From CAYVBJ01 sp964449075 (lineage in GTDB: Bacteria; Bacteroidota; Rhodothermia; Balneolales; Balneolaceae), in assembly GCA_964449075.1 (NCBI GenBank), contig CAYVBJ010000009.1:1-64000 (forward strand): a stretch of 64,000 nucleotides of DNA. Direction: 5' to 3'. Of the stretch, positions 18,200 through 27,817 are shown piece after piece. The first letter of the stretch is position 1. Each line of letters starts with the position of its first letter. Under the pieces are notes generated by a model that was not told the DNA's origin, searched no databases, and saw only the letters and a list, made by a program, of their open reading frames with translations. The translations under genes and the position numbers were made by a program.

Positions 18200-18874
18200 A
18201 TGGCATTAAGTCAATCTACCGAAGATTATTTAAAAGTTATTTATACACTTGAAGAAGAAAGTGATAGCAAAGGAATAGGTACCAAAGATATAGCAGCTGC
18301 AATGAATGTATCAGCGGCATCCGTTACAAATATGATGAAACGACTGTCTGAGATGGGACTTGTTAAGCACGAATCTTATTACGGAGTGCAGCTGACTGCT
18401 ACGGGTGAAAAGGTGGCTCTCGAAATTATCCGCCATCACCGTTTGCTGGAACTTTACCTGAAGGAAATTATGGGCTACTCCTGGGATCAGGTTCATGATG
18501 AAGCAGAGAAACTGGAACATCATATATCAGAACAGTTTGAGGATAAAATTGCAGAGTTGCTGAATCACCCGGTCTACGACCCGCACGGTGATCCTATTCC
18601 TTCAAAGGATGGTTCGATGCCCGAAGAGATGGCATCAAAACCGTTAAGTGAAGCAGAAACAGGTGTCGATTACATCATCGGGAGAGTGAAGGACCAAAGT
18701 CCGGAACTGCTTCGGTATTTCGAAGAAATTGGTATCATACCGGGTGTATTGATCTCCATAAAAAAACGCGAACCCCTTAAAGGCCCGATTACACTGAAAA
18801 TAGAAAACCGGGAACAGGTCATCGGTTATGATGTTGCACAGAATATTTTTTTGGTTGAAAAAGGGGACAAATGA
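18200..18874 (+). CDS. DtxR/MntR-family metal-dependent transcriptional regulator
   Basis: The 224-residue protein has an N-terminal winged helix (residues ~1-65; SQSTEDYLKVIYTLEEE is the standard opening), a metal-binding dimerisation domain with HRLLELYL and HDEAEKLEHHIS (about 85-140) and a C-terminal FeoA/SH3-like domain (about 155-222). DtxR-family repressors bind DNA when loaded with Fe(II) or Mn(II) and control metal uptake. The presence of the FeoA-like domain favours an IdeR/MntR type of architecture, but the metal cannot be decided. No metal transporter is adjacent. An imperfect inverted repeat at 54791-54806 is one candidate target elsewhere in the window. Confidence 0.92.
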   Translation: MALSQSTEDYLKVIYTLEEESDSKGIGTKDIAAAMNVSAASVTNMMKRLSEMGLVKHESYYGVQLTATGEKVALEIIRHHRLLELYLKEIMGYSWDQVHDEAEKLEHHISEQFEDKIAELLNHPVYDPHGDPIPSKDGSMPEEMASKPLSEAETGVDYIIGRVKDQSPELLRYFEEIGIIPGVLISIKKREPLKGPITLKIENREQVIGYDVAQNIFLVEKGDK

Positions 18875-19018
18875 TACTCATTTCAACATAGGCGAACTTA
18901 AAGAAAATATTCCAATCTTTTCTATGAAATTGCTTCACTAATTATTAAAATACGAGCCATTAATTTTGGATTATCAGTAACGGCCGTCCAGACACAATAG
19001 CAGATTAAAAAACAGATA

Positions 19019-20554
19019 ATGCTCGACATACAAAAAAAACTCACCAATAGTTTTTACGCAATACTGGCGCTTCCTGCAACTGCTATGGGTTTTGCACTGG
19101 CTGTGCAAATTGCCGCACTCAGCTGGATTTTAAGAACTGAGTTTGGTCTTGAAATATATGAGATTGGAATTGTTTGGGCTACGGGTCCTATAGCCGGTAT
19201 TTTCGGCCAGGTCATTATCGGGGTGATCAGTGATAACGTGTGGATTTGGAATGGCCGCAGAAGGCCATTTATTATATTTGGAGGAACTCTGGCATCATTA
19301 ATGCTACTCAGTTTACCAAATATAGGTATTATTTCAGAAACGCTGGGTGTTGGTAATATCTTTGTTGTAGCCATCCTGGTTTCTCTCACATTAGATCTTT
19401 CAATCAATGTCAGTTTTAATCCCACAAGATCAGTTATTGCCGATGTAACTCCTGAAGGCCGGGCCAGGACAAAAGGATATACATGGATGCAGACTGTGTC
19501 AGGTTTTTTCGGCGTGCTCGCATATGTAATCGGTGCCACATTAGGAAACTATGTGTTACTTTACGGAAGTGCTGTTCTTGTGCTATTGTTTTCTGTAATA
19601 CCTGCACTGCTTATTGAAGAGCCTCGTTACATAAACGGAGAAGATGAAGGACCAACTGGCCGGCTCGATCCGCTTTTAGCCTCAACCATATCCATTCTTA
19701 TACCCGGTTCCGGTCATTTTTATGCAAAAAAATATCAAAAATCTTTGCTTCTTTTTGTCGCTGCTGTAGCAGCTTATGTAATTGCTATACTTAATCACGG
19801 CAGCCTGGTATTGATGATACCTCTATATGCAGTAGCTGCTTCTTTACACGTGTACAGTATTGTTGATGCATTTCGCGAAGTCGGGAAAAAAAATCGTGAA
19901 AACCCGGAACTGGTTAAAATTCTTGACAGTGATAAAACCGATTGGCCGCAGCTGTTTAAACTTTATATTGCCCATGGTTTTTCATGGCTAGGTGTACAGA
20001 CAATGTTTGTGTATATCATATTTTTCCTGGAGGATCAGCTTGTTCCGCTTGGTTTTGAGAATACAGAACGAATGATTGGTGTTTCATTTGCAGTCTTGAA
20101 TACTGTTGGATTTATCTTGCCTGTACTTGTGTTCGAACCGCTGGCTGTAAAGATCGGCCGGGTAAAAGTGCATACGGCGGCCATTGCGGTAATGGCACTG
20201 TCATATTTTGGTATGGGTACGATCGTAGATACACCCATGACACTCTATGTTTTAATGGCGTTAGCGGGAATAGGGTGGGGGGCTGTAGTTAGCCTGCCAT
20301 TTGCAATTATGTCGGAAAATGTTGACAGAAACAGAATGGGATTCTTTATGGGTGTCTTTAATCTCTCTGTTGTTATACCGCATCTAATTGTAAGCCTTCT
20401 GTTCGGACTGCTCGTAGAAGCTTTTCCAAGCCAGCATCTTCTCTTTATCTTATGTGGTGTAATGCTTACGATATCAACAATTGCCTGGCTGTTTGTAAAA
20501 GAAAAACAGACCGGAGAGCTTGATATAGCCGGCCAAAAAGAGGATGCAGGTTAA
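19019..20554 (+). CDS. SLC45/sucrose-type MFS transporter with a TM2-like insertion
   Basis: The 511-residue membrane protein is a major facilitator with the family signature GVISDNVWIWNGRRRPFI (residues ~68-85), which is characteristic of sucrose and SLC45-type sugar/proton symporters. Between the two six-helix halves, residues ~215-292 carry an extra segment. It contains LIPGSGHFYAKKYQKSLLLF followed by two hydrophobic stretches, like the TM2-type small domains found in other bacterial membrane proteins. This would make more than the usual 12 helices. It follows the DtxR-type gene by 144 bases. The sugar is unknown. Confidence 0.87.
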   Translation: MLDIQKKLTNSFYAILALPATAMGFALAVQIAALSWILRTEFGLEIYEIGIVWATGPIAGIFGQVIIGVISDNVWIWNGRRRPFIIFGGTLASLMLLSLPNIGIISETLGVGNIFVVAILVSLTLDLSINVSFNPTRSVIADVTPEGRARTKGYTWMQTVSGFFGVLAYVIGATLGNYVLLYGSAVLVLLFSVIPALLIEEPRYINGEDEGPTGRLDPLLASTISILIPGSGHFYAKKYQKSLLLFVAAVAAYVIAILNHGSLVLMIPLYAVAASLHVYSIVDAFREVGKKNRENPELVKILDSDKTDWPQLFKLYIAHGFSWLGVQTMFVYIIFFLEDQLVPLGFENTERMIGVSFAVLNTVGFILPVLVFEPLAVKIGRVKVHTAAIAVMALSYFGMGTIVDTPMTLYVLMALAGIGWGAVVSLPFAIMSENVDRNRMGFFMGVFNLSVVIPHLIVSLLFGLLVEAFPSQHLLFILCGVMLTISTIAWLFVKEKQTGELDIAGQKEDAG

Positions 20555-20798
20555 GTGTTTCACTGCCTGCGCTGAACATTTTTGAGACCGCACAAAAAAA
20601 TTATCAAATGTCCTGATAGGCAGAGTATCGATTACCACACACCAGTACAAAAATTGGATGAAGAATAACGAACACCTTTTGTACTCGTTCACGGCTTTTT
20701 CTTCCTGTTTTAAGTATCATAAAGTGCGGCTTATCGTAATTTCACTCCGGTCAGTTTCTTCATTGACATTAGACTTTACTTTTTCGACAACCACTTAG

Positions 20799-20996
20799 CT
20801 ACTTTGTTTTCATAAGAAAAAGTCCGAGAAGAAGTACAACTACAGATACCAGAATAGGTACGTAATCTCCAGAACTTATTGCAACATCTGTTCCCAGCAC
20901 CTCAAAGGTTTCTGAATCCTGCATATATTGATATCCATAGTAAATGATACCTACAAACCCTGCAAAGCTGATAATCGCCCCGATTTTTCGTTTCAT
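20799..20996 (-). CDS. Small two-helix membrane protein (DUF3185-like)
   Basis: The 65-residue protein has two membrane helices (about residues 5-22 and 46-62) separated by a short loop, a layout like DUF3185 proteins. A good Shine-Dalgarno (GGAG, 6 bases before the ATG) supports the start, which is notable because most genes here lack one. It is a single gene with spacers on both sides. The function is unknown. Confidence 0.65.
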   Translation of the reverse strand: MKRKIGAIISFAGFVGIIYYGYQYMQDSETFEVLGTDVAISSGDYVPILVSVVVLLLGLFLMKTK

Positions 20997-21194
20997 AGTG
21001 ACTCCGTTTGGTTTTTATTCGACCAGTCTGCACTTGATAAATGTGATATGAAACCTTACATACACCTCACCGGCAGGTTCATCCAGGCTGTTCATTTTTC
21101 CGGATGATCCTGATGCTCAGTTTATATTCGATCAAACAAGACTGATAGCTCTATTTAAAAAGATAAACTTATCAAACAGTGCATTAAAGAAAAA

Positions 21195-22826
21195 TTATTC
21201 TTCTTTCATATATGGATATGTCCACTCTTTGGGTGCCACCCGTGTCTCTTTAATAGCACGCATCGACATCCAGCGCAGCATATTTGCTTTACTTCCGGCT
21301 TTGTCATTGGTTCCTGATTTTCTGCTGCCCCCAAATGGCTGCTGGTTCACAATCGCTGCAGTTGGTTTGTCGTTGATGTAAAAATTACCGGCTGTCTGTT
21401 TCAGGTAATCAGACATTTTCTTGATTGTATACCGGTCTTTTGCAAAGATGGCACCAGTAAGTGCATAAGGGGAGGTTTTATCGCACAATTCAAGAGTTTT
21501 GTCGAAATCCTCATCTTCGTATACGAAAATAGTGAGAACAGGGCCAAAAATTTCCTCTTTCATAGTTTTGAAATCCGGTTTTTTTGCAAGCACTACTGTC
21601 GGAGCAATAAAAAACCCTTTACTGTCATCATAATCGCCACCCGATAAAATTTCAGCATCGTCTGACTCTTTTACATAGTCAATATATCCTGAAATCTTGT
21701 CAAACGCCTTACGGCTGATCACAGCCCCCATGAAATTTGAAAAATCCTCCACATCACCGTAACTGACTTTTTCTACTTCAGCAAGGAATTTCTCTTTAAA
21801 CTCCGGCCAGATAGATTCAGGGATATACATCCTGGAGGCGGCCGAACATTTTTGTCCCTGGTATTCAAAAGCGCCGCGAAGTGCGGCTACAACCATCATG
21901 TCAATATTAGCTGAGTTATGCGCAAAGATGAAATCTTTTCCGCCGGTTTCACCGACTACCCTCGGGAATGTATGATACTTGCTGATGTTTTCACCGATCT
22001 TTTTCCAGAGATGTTCAAAGGTAGGGACAGAGCCGGTAAACTGAAGTCCTGCAAAATGAGGGCTTTCCACAACGGGATCGCCTACGTCAGGTCCTTCGCC
22101 CGGTAAGAAGTTGACAACCCCGTCGGGCAGACCGGCTTCGCTGAGAAGTTTCATGAAAAAGTAGTTCGAATAAACAGATTCAGGTGATGGTTTCCAGAGA
22201 GAAACATTTCCGCACATTGCAGGGGCAGTAGGCAGATTGCCGGCAATAGCCGTAAAGTTAAAGGGGCTGACAGCAAATACAAACCCTTCCAGAGGCCTGT
22301 ATTCCAGCCTGTTCCAGGTGTTATCGGGAGACCAGGGCTGCTCCTTCATAATTTCAGTTAAGTACCAGGCATTGAAGCGTAGAAAATCAGCCAGCTCCCC
22401 CACAGCTTCTATCTCTGATTGATGAGGTGTTTTCGACTGCCCAAGCATGGTTGATGCGTTCATAGTTGTTCGCCACGGACCGGTTACCAGGTCAGCAGCT
22501 TTTTGAAAAACAGCAACCCGCTCTTCCCAGGGTGTTTCGGCCCATTCTTTTCGGGCCTCCAGAGATGCTTCAATTGCCTGTTTTACCTCCTTTTCACCGC
22601 AGTAATGAACGGTCGCAAGCTTATGACCATGATTGTGAGGCATCACTACGGCGGCAGTACGCCCTGTTTTAATCTCCTTTCCGTTGATGATAGCCGGAAT
22701 TTCAATTTCTTTTGATTTTAATTCTTTCAGTTTCTCTTTTAAAAGTTTACGTTCAGGAGTGCCGGGTGCATAGGAGTTATACGATTCATTTTTAGGTTCC
22801 TGAACTTTGAAATAGGCATTTGACAT
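21195..22826 (-). CDS. pruA: L-glutamate gamma-semialdehyde (1-pyrroline-5-carboxylate) dehydrogenase
   Basis: This aldehyde dehydrogenase oxidises glutamate semialdehyde to glutamate with NAD+, the second step of proline degradation. The catalytic Cys sits in YQGQKCSAASRMY and the general-base Glu in VVGETGGKDF. The opening region and the 543-residue length match the stand-alone P5C dehydrogenases of Bacteroidota and eukaryotes, not the bifunctional PutA. Proline dehydrogenase is not in the window. It is preceded by a spacer of 113 bases from the next gene upstream on the same strand, so it may have its own promoter. Confidence 0.95.
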   Translation of the reverse strand: MSNAYFKVQEPKNESYNSYAPGTPERKLLKEKLKELKSKEIEIPAIINGKEIKTGRTAAVVMPHNHGHKLATVHYCGEKEVKQAIEASLEARKEWAETPWEERVAVFQKAADLVTGPWRTTMNASTMLGQSKTPHQSEIEAVGELADFLRFNAWYLTEIMKEQPWSPDNTWNRLEYRPLEGFVFAVSPFNFTAIAGNLPTAPAMCGNVSLWKPSPESVYSNYFFMKLLSEAGLPDGVVNFLPGEGPDVGDPVVESPHFAGLQFTGSVPTFEHLWKKIGENISKYHTFPRVVGETGGKDFIFAHNSANIDMMVVAALRGAFEYQGQKCSAASRMYIPESIWPEFKEKFLAEVEKVSYGDVEDFSNFMGAVISRKAFDKISGYIDYVKESDDAEILSGGDYDDSKGFFIAPTVVLAKKPDFKTMKEEIFGPVLTIFVYEDEDFDKTLELCDKTSPYALTGAIFAKDRYTIKKMSDYLKQTAGNFYINDKPTAAIVNQQPFGGSRKSGTNDKAGSKANMLRWMSMRAIKETRVAPKEWTYPYMKEE

Positions 22827-22939
22827 AATTACTAAATCTTGTCTGTTAAATTTAATATTTTCTTGAGTACAATATAATGTAACGAGCTGTTGTATTAAAT
22901 CTCAATAAAATTTCCGGATGCCTGATTCTTGATCCCAAT

Positions 22940-23986
22940 CTATCCAATTCCCAGAATCTGATTGTTCAGTTTTTCACTGACCCCGCTGTCTGCGAAATCA
23001 TCGAAGGCTTTTTCAGTTTTCCGGATGGTGTGATCCGCAATGAAAGGAGCCCCTTCAGCAGCACCATCTTCCGGATGTTTCAGGCAGCACTCCCACTCAA
23101 GTACCGGCCATCCATCAAAATCGTACTGTGCCATCTTGCTGAAGATTGCGCTGAAGTCCACATCACCATCGCCCAGCGAGCGAAAGCGTCCCGGACGGTC
23201 AACCCATCCCTGGTAACCGCCATACACTCCGGAACGGCCTGAGGGATTGAATTCAGCATCCTTTACGTGAAACATGCGAATTCGTTCATGATAGATATCG
23301 ATAAAATCGATGTAGTTGAGCTGCTGAAGCACAAAGTGACTTGGATCATAAAGAATGTTTGCCCTGGCATGATTTTCGGTGGCCTCAAGGAATCGTTCAA
23401 AGGTGATACCGTCATGAAGATCTTCTCCAGGGTGTAACTCATAACATACGTCCACCCCGGCCTCGTCAAAGGCATTCAGAATAGGCATCCAGCGTTTAGC
23501 CAGTTCCTTGAAACCGGTATCCACAAGTCCTGAAGGCCGCTGGGGCCAGGGATAGACCGTATGCCAAAGAAGTGCACCCGAAAAGGTGCCGTGTTCAGTA
23601 AGGCCCAGGTTCTTACTTGCTTTTGCACATAGCATGAGCTGGTCTACAGCCCATTCGGTTCGTGCAACAGGATTATTGTGATACTCTTCGGGGGCAAATC
23701 CATCAAAGAGTTTATCATATGCCGGATTAACAGCAACCAACTGCCCCTGCAGATGAGATGCCAGTTCGGTAATTTCCAGGTCTGCTTCGTTAACAATTCC
23801 TTTCACTTCATCCGCATATGTGCTGCTTTCAGCAAGCTTTTCCAGGTCTGTACAGCGTGCATCCCAGGCGGGGATCTGAATTCCCTTATATCCCAGGCCG
23901 GCAGCCCATTTACAGATGGATTTCAAATTGTTAAACGGTTCGTCATCTCCCATAAACTGTGCTAAAAAAATGGCAGGTCCTTTCAT
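22940..23986 (-). CDS. Sugar phosphate isomerase/epimerase-type TIM barrel protein
   Basis: The 348-residue protein belongs to the xylose isomerase-like TIM-barrel (AP endonuclease 2) superfamily. Metal-ligand signatures are CYELHPGEDLHDG (about residue 180), YDPSHFVLQQ and HVKDAEFNPSGR, with the last Glu in VLEWEC. Enzymes of this type isomerise or epimerise sugars, or act on 3-keto sugars. It lies 49 bases downstream of a Gfo/Idh/MocA dehydrogenase on the same strand, and this pairing is typical of catabolic routes for modified sugars or inositols. There is no signal peptide. The substrate is unknown. Confidence 0.88.
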   Translation of the reverse strand: MKGPAIFLAQFMGDDEPFNNLKSICKWAAGLGYKGIQIPAWDARCTDLEKLAESSTYADEVKGIVNEADLEITELASHLQGQLVAVNPAYDKLFDGFAPEEYHNNPVARTEWAVDQLMLCAKASKNLGLTEHGTFSGALLWHTVYPWPQRPSGLVDTGFKELAKRWMPILNAFDEAGVDVCYELHPGEDLHDGITFERFLEATENHARANILYDPSHFVLQQLNYIDFIDIYHERIRMFHVKDAEFNPSGRSGVYGGYQGWVDRPGRFRSLGDGDVDFSAIFSKMAQYDFDGWPVLEWECCLKHPEDGAAEGAPFIADHTIRKTEKAFDDFADSGVSEKLNNQILGIG

Positions 23987-24035
23987 TGTCCTGTTCTCTG
24001 ATTTGGTTTGTTAGTAGTGAATTGTATTACGCATT

Positions 24036-25196
24036 TCAGAATTCAAACGGAGTCCACTTTTTATCACTCCGGTTTGATTTTATTATGGTGTTGATAAAAG
24101 CGATGCCTTCAACACCATCGCTCACATCCGGAAAATCCAAATGTTGCGGATCCGGGTCAATGCCATCAAGGCGGGCCTGGATAGTAAGGGCTACGTTCCG
24201 GTAGATATTGGCAAAAGCCTCGATGTAACCTTCAGGGTGGCCGGATGGCACACGTGTGTGGGCAAGTGCTCCCTCGGACAGGTAGCCGTGGTCAACGCCC
24301 GTCCGGTAGACTTCCACCGGCCGGTCCAGATGTTTAACCAGCAGTGTATTAGGTTCCATCTGATGCCACTCCAGTCCGCCGGACTCTCCATAGACAAAAA
24401 TCTTTAGTGCGTTCTCCTCACCGGCGCTGACCTGACTTGCATGAAGCACACCTTTGGCACCGTTGTCAAACCGGAGAAGGATGTTTCCGTCATCATCGAG
24501 TGAACGTCCCGGAACCATGCGGCTGAGATCAGCACAGAGTTCGGTAATTCCAAGCCCGGTGATGTAGCCGGCCAGGTTTTCCGCATGTGTGCCGATATCA
24601 CCCATTGCTCCTGCAGGTCCCGCTTTCTCGGGATCAGTTCGCCAGGAAGCCTGTTTATTTTCCTCTTCAAGAGCTGTAGATAGCCATCCTTGCGGATATT
24701 CGACCACAACTTTTCGAATCTTTCCGAATTTTCCTGTGGCAACCATATCCCGCGCCTGTTTTACCATCGGGTAGCCTGTGTAGGTGTGAGTGAGCGCAAA
24801 AACAAGGCCGGTCTCTTCCACAAGCCGTTCAAGTTCTCTGGCCTGCTTCATATTCACAGTTAATGGCTTGTCGCAGACTACGTGGAAACCATGTTCAAGA
24901 GCCATTTTGGCCGGTTTAAAATGCAGGTGATTGGGCGTTACGATAGAGACAACATCCATTTTTTGGTCGCCGGACAACTCAGCTTCTTTTTCAAACATCT
25001 CCTTGTAGCAGCCATAAGACCTCTCTTCTGGCAGGTAAAGCTGTTTCCCTGTCTCTTTTGATTTTTCGGCGCTGCTGCTGAACGCCCCGCAAACCAGTTC
25101 AATATGTCCGTCAAGGGCAGCCGCTTTTCTGTGTACACCTCCGATAAAGGCGCCAATTCCGCCGCCTACCATTCCCATTCGTATTTTTCTGCTCAT
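24036..25196 (-). CDS. Gfo/Idh/MocA-family NAD(P)-dependent oxidoreductase
   Basis: An N-terminal Rossmann fold (GMVGGGIGAFIGGVHRKAA, residues ~8-26) is followed by IVTPNHLHF and the catalytic EKP-like motif, here HVVCDKPLTVN. The C-terminal alpha/beta domain includes GDIGTHAENLAGY with a likely catalytic His. The 386-residue protein should oxidise or reduce a sugar or cyclitol. It is the first gene of the pair with the sugar isomerase-type gene. There is no transporter or regulator next to them. Confidence 0.92.
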   Translation of the reverse strand: MSRKIRMGMVGGGIGAFIGGVHRKAAALDGHIELVCGAFSSSAEKSKETGKQLYLPEERSYGCYKEMFEKEAELSGDQKMDVVSIVTPNHLHFKPAKMALEHGFHVVCDKPLTVNMKQARELERLVEETGLVFALTHTYTGYPMVKQARDMVATGKFGKIRKVVVEYPQGWLSTALEEENKQASWRTDPEKAGPAGAMGDIGTHAENLAGYITGLGITELCADLSRMVPGRSLDDDGNILLRFDNGAKGVLHASQVSAGEENALKIFVYGESGGLEWHQMEPNTLLVKHLDRPVEVYRTGVDHGYLSEGALAHTRVPSGHPEGYIEAFANIYRNVALTIQARLDGIDPDPQHLDFPDVSDGVEGIAFINTIIKSNRSDKKWTPFEF

Positions 25197-25464
25197 AAGT
25201 CTTTTAATTAGTTGCTATTTCATTTGAACTTAAAGGCAAATGAATCAGGTTTCAAGCGAAAGTTCGTATAGTAAGGGAACCAGTTGAAGCCTATTTCTCA
25301 AAAGTTTCACCTGTTTATGTATCATAGCAAATAAAAACCGGTTTCAGAACTGATATTCTGAATTTCTTTAAGTTGTTCAAAAATAATAAAATGAAGAGCC
25401 ATCATTAATTGTTAGTATAGAAAAGTGACAAGCTATGTTTAATTTAAAACTGGTTTAAAATTTC

Positions 25465-26841
25465 ATGTTGAAGGAAAAGAAAGATACGGACAGGATTTTA
25501 AAGGACTGTGGATTTGATTCAAGCCGGGATGATTATGATGAAATAGCGAAAAAAGCTAATCAAATGATCAATGAATCAGGTATAGATGAAGATGACGCAG
25601 TGGAGTTAATCAAAAAAGAATACAGCAGGGCTGAGAGTAAATTGGAAAAAAGAAAAGATCCGGTGCCAATTACTGTCTATGGAGAAATCAGCCGTGATAT
25701 TGACCCGGAAGCGTATGACCAGCTTGAAGAGGCCTGCCGTTTGCCGGTTGCCGTAGCAGGTGCGTTGTTGCCGGATGCGCATGTAGGATATGCACTTCCG
25801 GTGGGTGGTGTTGCGTCGCTGCATAACGCTGTATCTCCCGCTTTTGTCGGGTTTGATATCGCATGCCGAATGAAAGTAAGTTTTCTTGATATCCCGGAAG
25901 ATGAATTTGAAAAAACCAGGGAAAACCTGGCTCAAATACTTGATGGTGTTACAAGTTTTGGCCTCGGTTCAGATTTTGCCGATGGAAAACGAGATCATGA
26001 AGTAATGCAGGACTCCGCGTGGGAGGAAATAGAAATTGCAGCAAAACTAAAAGAGAAGGCCGCCAGGCAGCTGGGAAGTTCCGGAAGCGGTAATCACTTT
26101 GCAGACCTGATGACCGGCCGGATTTTGAAAGAGAAGGATTGGCTTCCGCTGAATAAAGGGGATAGTTTTGTAGCTCTTCTCACTCACTCGGGTTCTCGCG
26201 GAACCGGCCATCAAATTGCCACTCATTTCAAAGATATAGCAGAAAATGAAACTCAGAAACGAACAAAAGGTATCTCAAAAAACTATTCCTGGCTAAATCT
26301 GGATGAAGATCCGGGGTGTGAATATTGGTCGGCCATGCAGTTAATGGGGAGATATTCAAGTGCAAACCATGAGCTGATACACAAGCACTTTGCAAAAGAG
26401 TCGGGAATTGAGATTATTGATTCTTATGAAAACCATCACAATTTTGCATGGAAAAAGGATGACATGGTTATTCACAGGAAAGGTGCAACTCCTGCTGAAA
26501 AAGGTGTAGTTGGCATTATCCCCGGTTCAATGGGCACAGCTTCTTACCTTGTGGAAGGCCTTGGGGAAGAAAAAAGCCTTTGGAGCAGTGCTCATGGTGC
26601 CGGAAGAATCTCTTCAAGGAGACAGGCCAAAGAGAATCACGATGAAGCGGCTTATCAGCAATTTATCAGGGAAAAGAATATATACACGATTGGTGTTACA
26701 CGCGACGAAACCTACCAGTGCTATAAAAACATCGACCGTGTAATGAGTACCCAGGAAGGGAAACTGAGCGAAACTGTAGCAGAAATGTATCCAAGAGTAG
26801 TAATCATGGGAGGAGGAAGAAAAAGTGATGATGGAGATTGA
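25465..26841 (+). CDS. rtcB: RtcB-family RNA ligase
   Basis: RtcB joins 2',3'-cyclic phosphate and 5'-OH RNA ends using GTP and Mn(II). The metal-site and guanylation motifs are present in order: PDAHVGYALPVGG, GFDIACRM (Asp and Cys ligands), SSGSGNHFADL, THSGSRGTGHQ, NHHNFAW and SSAHGAGRISSRR, whose His is the guanylated residue. The 458-residue protein has an N-terminal extension of about 60 residues before the core and lacks inteins. It resembles the RtcB2-like subgroup more than canonical E. coli RtcB. No rtcA, archease or prfH gene is adjacent, so it could serve in tRNA or rRNA repair, but no partner indicates which. Confidence 0.92.
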   Translation: MLKEKKDTDRILKDCGFDSSRDDYDEIAKKANQMINESGIDEDDAVELIKKEYSRAESKLEKRKDPVPITVYGEISRDIDPEAYDQLEEACRLPVAVAGALLPDAHVGYALPVGGVASLHNAVSPAFVGFDIACRMKVSFLDIPEDEFEKTRENLAQILDGVTSFGLGSDFADGKRDHEVMQDSAWEEIEIAAKLKEKAARQLGSSGSGNHFADLMTGRILKEKDWLPLNKGDSFVALLTHSGSRGTGHQIATHFKDIAENETQKRTKGISKNYSWLNLDEDPGCEYWSAMQLMGRYSSANHELIHKHFAKESGIEIIDSYENHHNFAWKKDDMVIHRKGATPAEKGVVGIIPGSMGTASYLVEGLGEEKSLWSSAHGAGRISSRRQAKENHDEAAYQQFIREKNIYTIGVTRDETYQCYKNIDRVMSTQEGKLSETVAEMYPRVVIMGGGRKSDDGD

Positions 26842-26970
26842 TTCTCATGATGGCAGCATCGTATTGAAGTGATATTGTGTATTTAAGGAAATCAAACAAA
26901 GTGCATCAGAATTTTTCGTATTTTCTGCGTCGATTAAATCATAAAGACAACTGAAGTGAAAGAGCGATAA

Positions 26971-27723
26971 ATGATTAAACTTTTTGCCGTTGATCTTGAC
27001 GGGTGTATCTCTCATCCCTACAAAACTCCCGACTGGGAAGCGATAAATAAAATCAGGGACCTGAATCTTCAAAGCCGTTCATCAGACGTCATTCCTCCTT
27101 TAACTGTCTGCACCGGAAGACCATATCCCTATGCAGAAGCTGTGTGCCAGTGGCTCGATATCCGGCTGCCGTTTGTTTTTGAAAGCGCCGCCGTTTATCA
27201 CTGGGAAGGAAATCGGATTGAAACTGTTCTGGATGGCAATAAAGATCTTCTTGAACCGATCCTGGATATGAAAAAATGGCTGCGGGCAGAACTTTTGCCC
27301 AAATATCCGACCGCCATGATTGAATTTACCAAGATGATCGATGCCGGGGTAATTTCTCCGTCAAAAGAGACGATACAAAAGATGTATGAAGAGATACAGA
27401 CCTATGTTGATATAAACCACTCCGATCTGGAAATACATACAACGGAAGTGTCAGTGAATATCCTGATTAAAGGAAATAATAAATACCAGGGTTTAAAACT
27501 TTTGGGAAAAAATCTGGATATCTCTTTGGATGAAATGGCATATATCGGTGACAGCGGTGGAGACGTGAAAGCATTGAAACATGTAAAAATGGCTTTTGCT
27601 CCCAGTAATGGAATCAATGAGGTAAAGGAAGTGGCAACCACGATTCCCAAAGAAGCAACAAAAGCGGTGTACGATGCCTATCTAAAGATTATTGAACAAA
27701 ATAAGAGTAAAATTCACGGATAG
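26971..27723 (+). CDS. HAD-superfamily phosphatase (Cof/IIB type)
   Basis: The 250-residue cytoplasmic protein carries HAD motif I as AVDLDGCIS (residues ~5-13; the two Asp are nucleophile and acid), motif II CTGRPY, a Lys in the KGNNKYQGLKLL segment and motif IV YIGDSGGDVKAL. The cap arrangement after motif II fits the IIB (Cof-like) group, which includes phosphoglycolate and sugar phosphatases. It follows rtcB by 129 bases in the same direction. The substrate is unknown. Confidence 0.87.
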   Translation: MIKLFAVDLDGCISHPYKTPDWEAINKIRDLNLQSRSSDVIPPLTVCTGRPYPYAEAVCQWLDIRLPFVFESAAVYHWEGNRIETVLDGNKDLLEPILDMKKWLRAELLPKYPTAMIEFTKMIDAGVISPSKETIQKMYEEIQTYVDINHSDLEIHTTEVSVNILIKGNNKYQGLKLLGKNLDISLDEMAYIGDSGGDVKALKHVKMAFAPSNGINEVKEVATTIPKEATKAVYDAYLKIIEQNKSKIHG

Positions 27724-27817
27724 GCCTTCAGTTGTCTGTAATTTTATATAGATGTAAATCTGTTGGCCTGCGCAGTGGACCTTCTTCCGGTGAAACTTCC
27801 GGCTGACTGTTTTTCAT

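Noticed and set aside
20474..20692. 72-residue reverse frame over the end of the transporter gene
   Set aside because: It overlaps the C-terminus of the MFS gene; the remaining intergenic part has no start signals or similarity.
25197..25464. Possible small RNA or tRNA in the spacer before rtcB
   Set aside because: I could not fold a cloverleaf or a conserved riboswitch-like core; the sequence is plain AT-rich spacer.
26971..27723. Idea that the HAD phosphatase is part of an RNA repair operon with rtcB
   Set aside because: The 129-base gap and lack of known RNA repair domains leave this without support.
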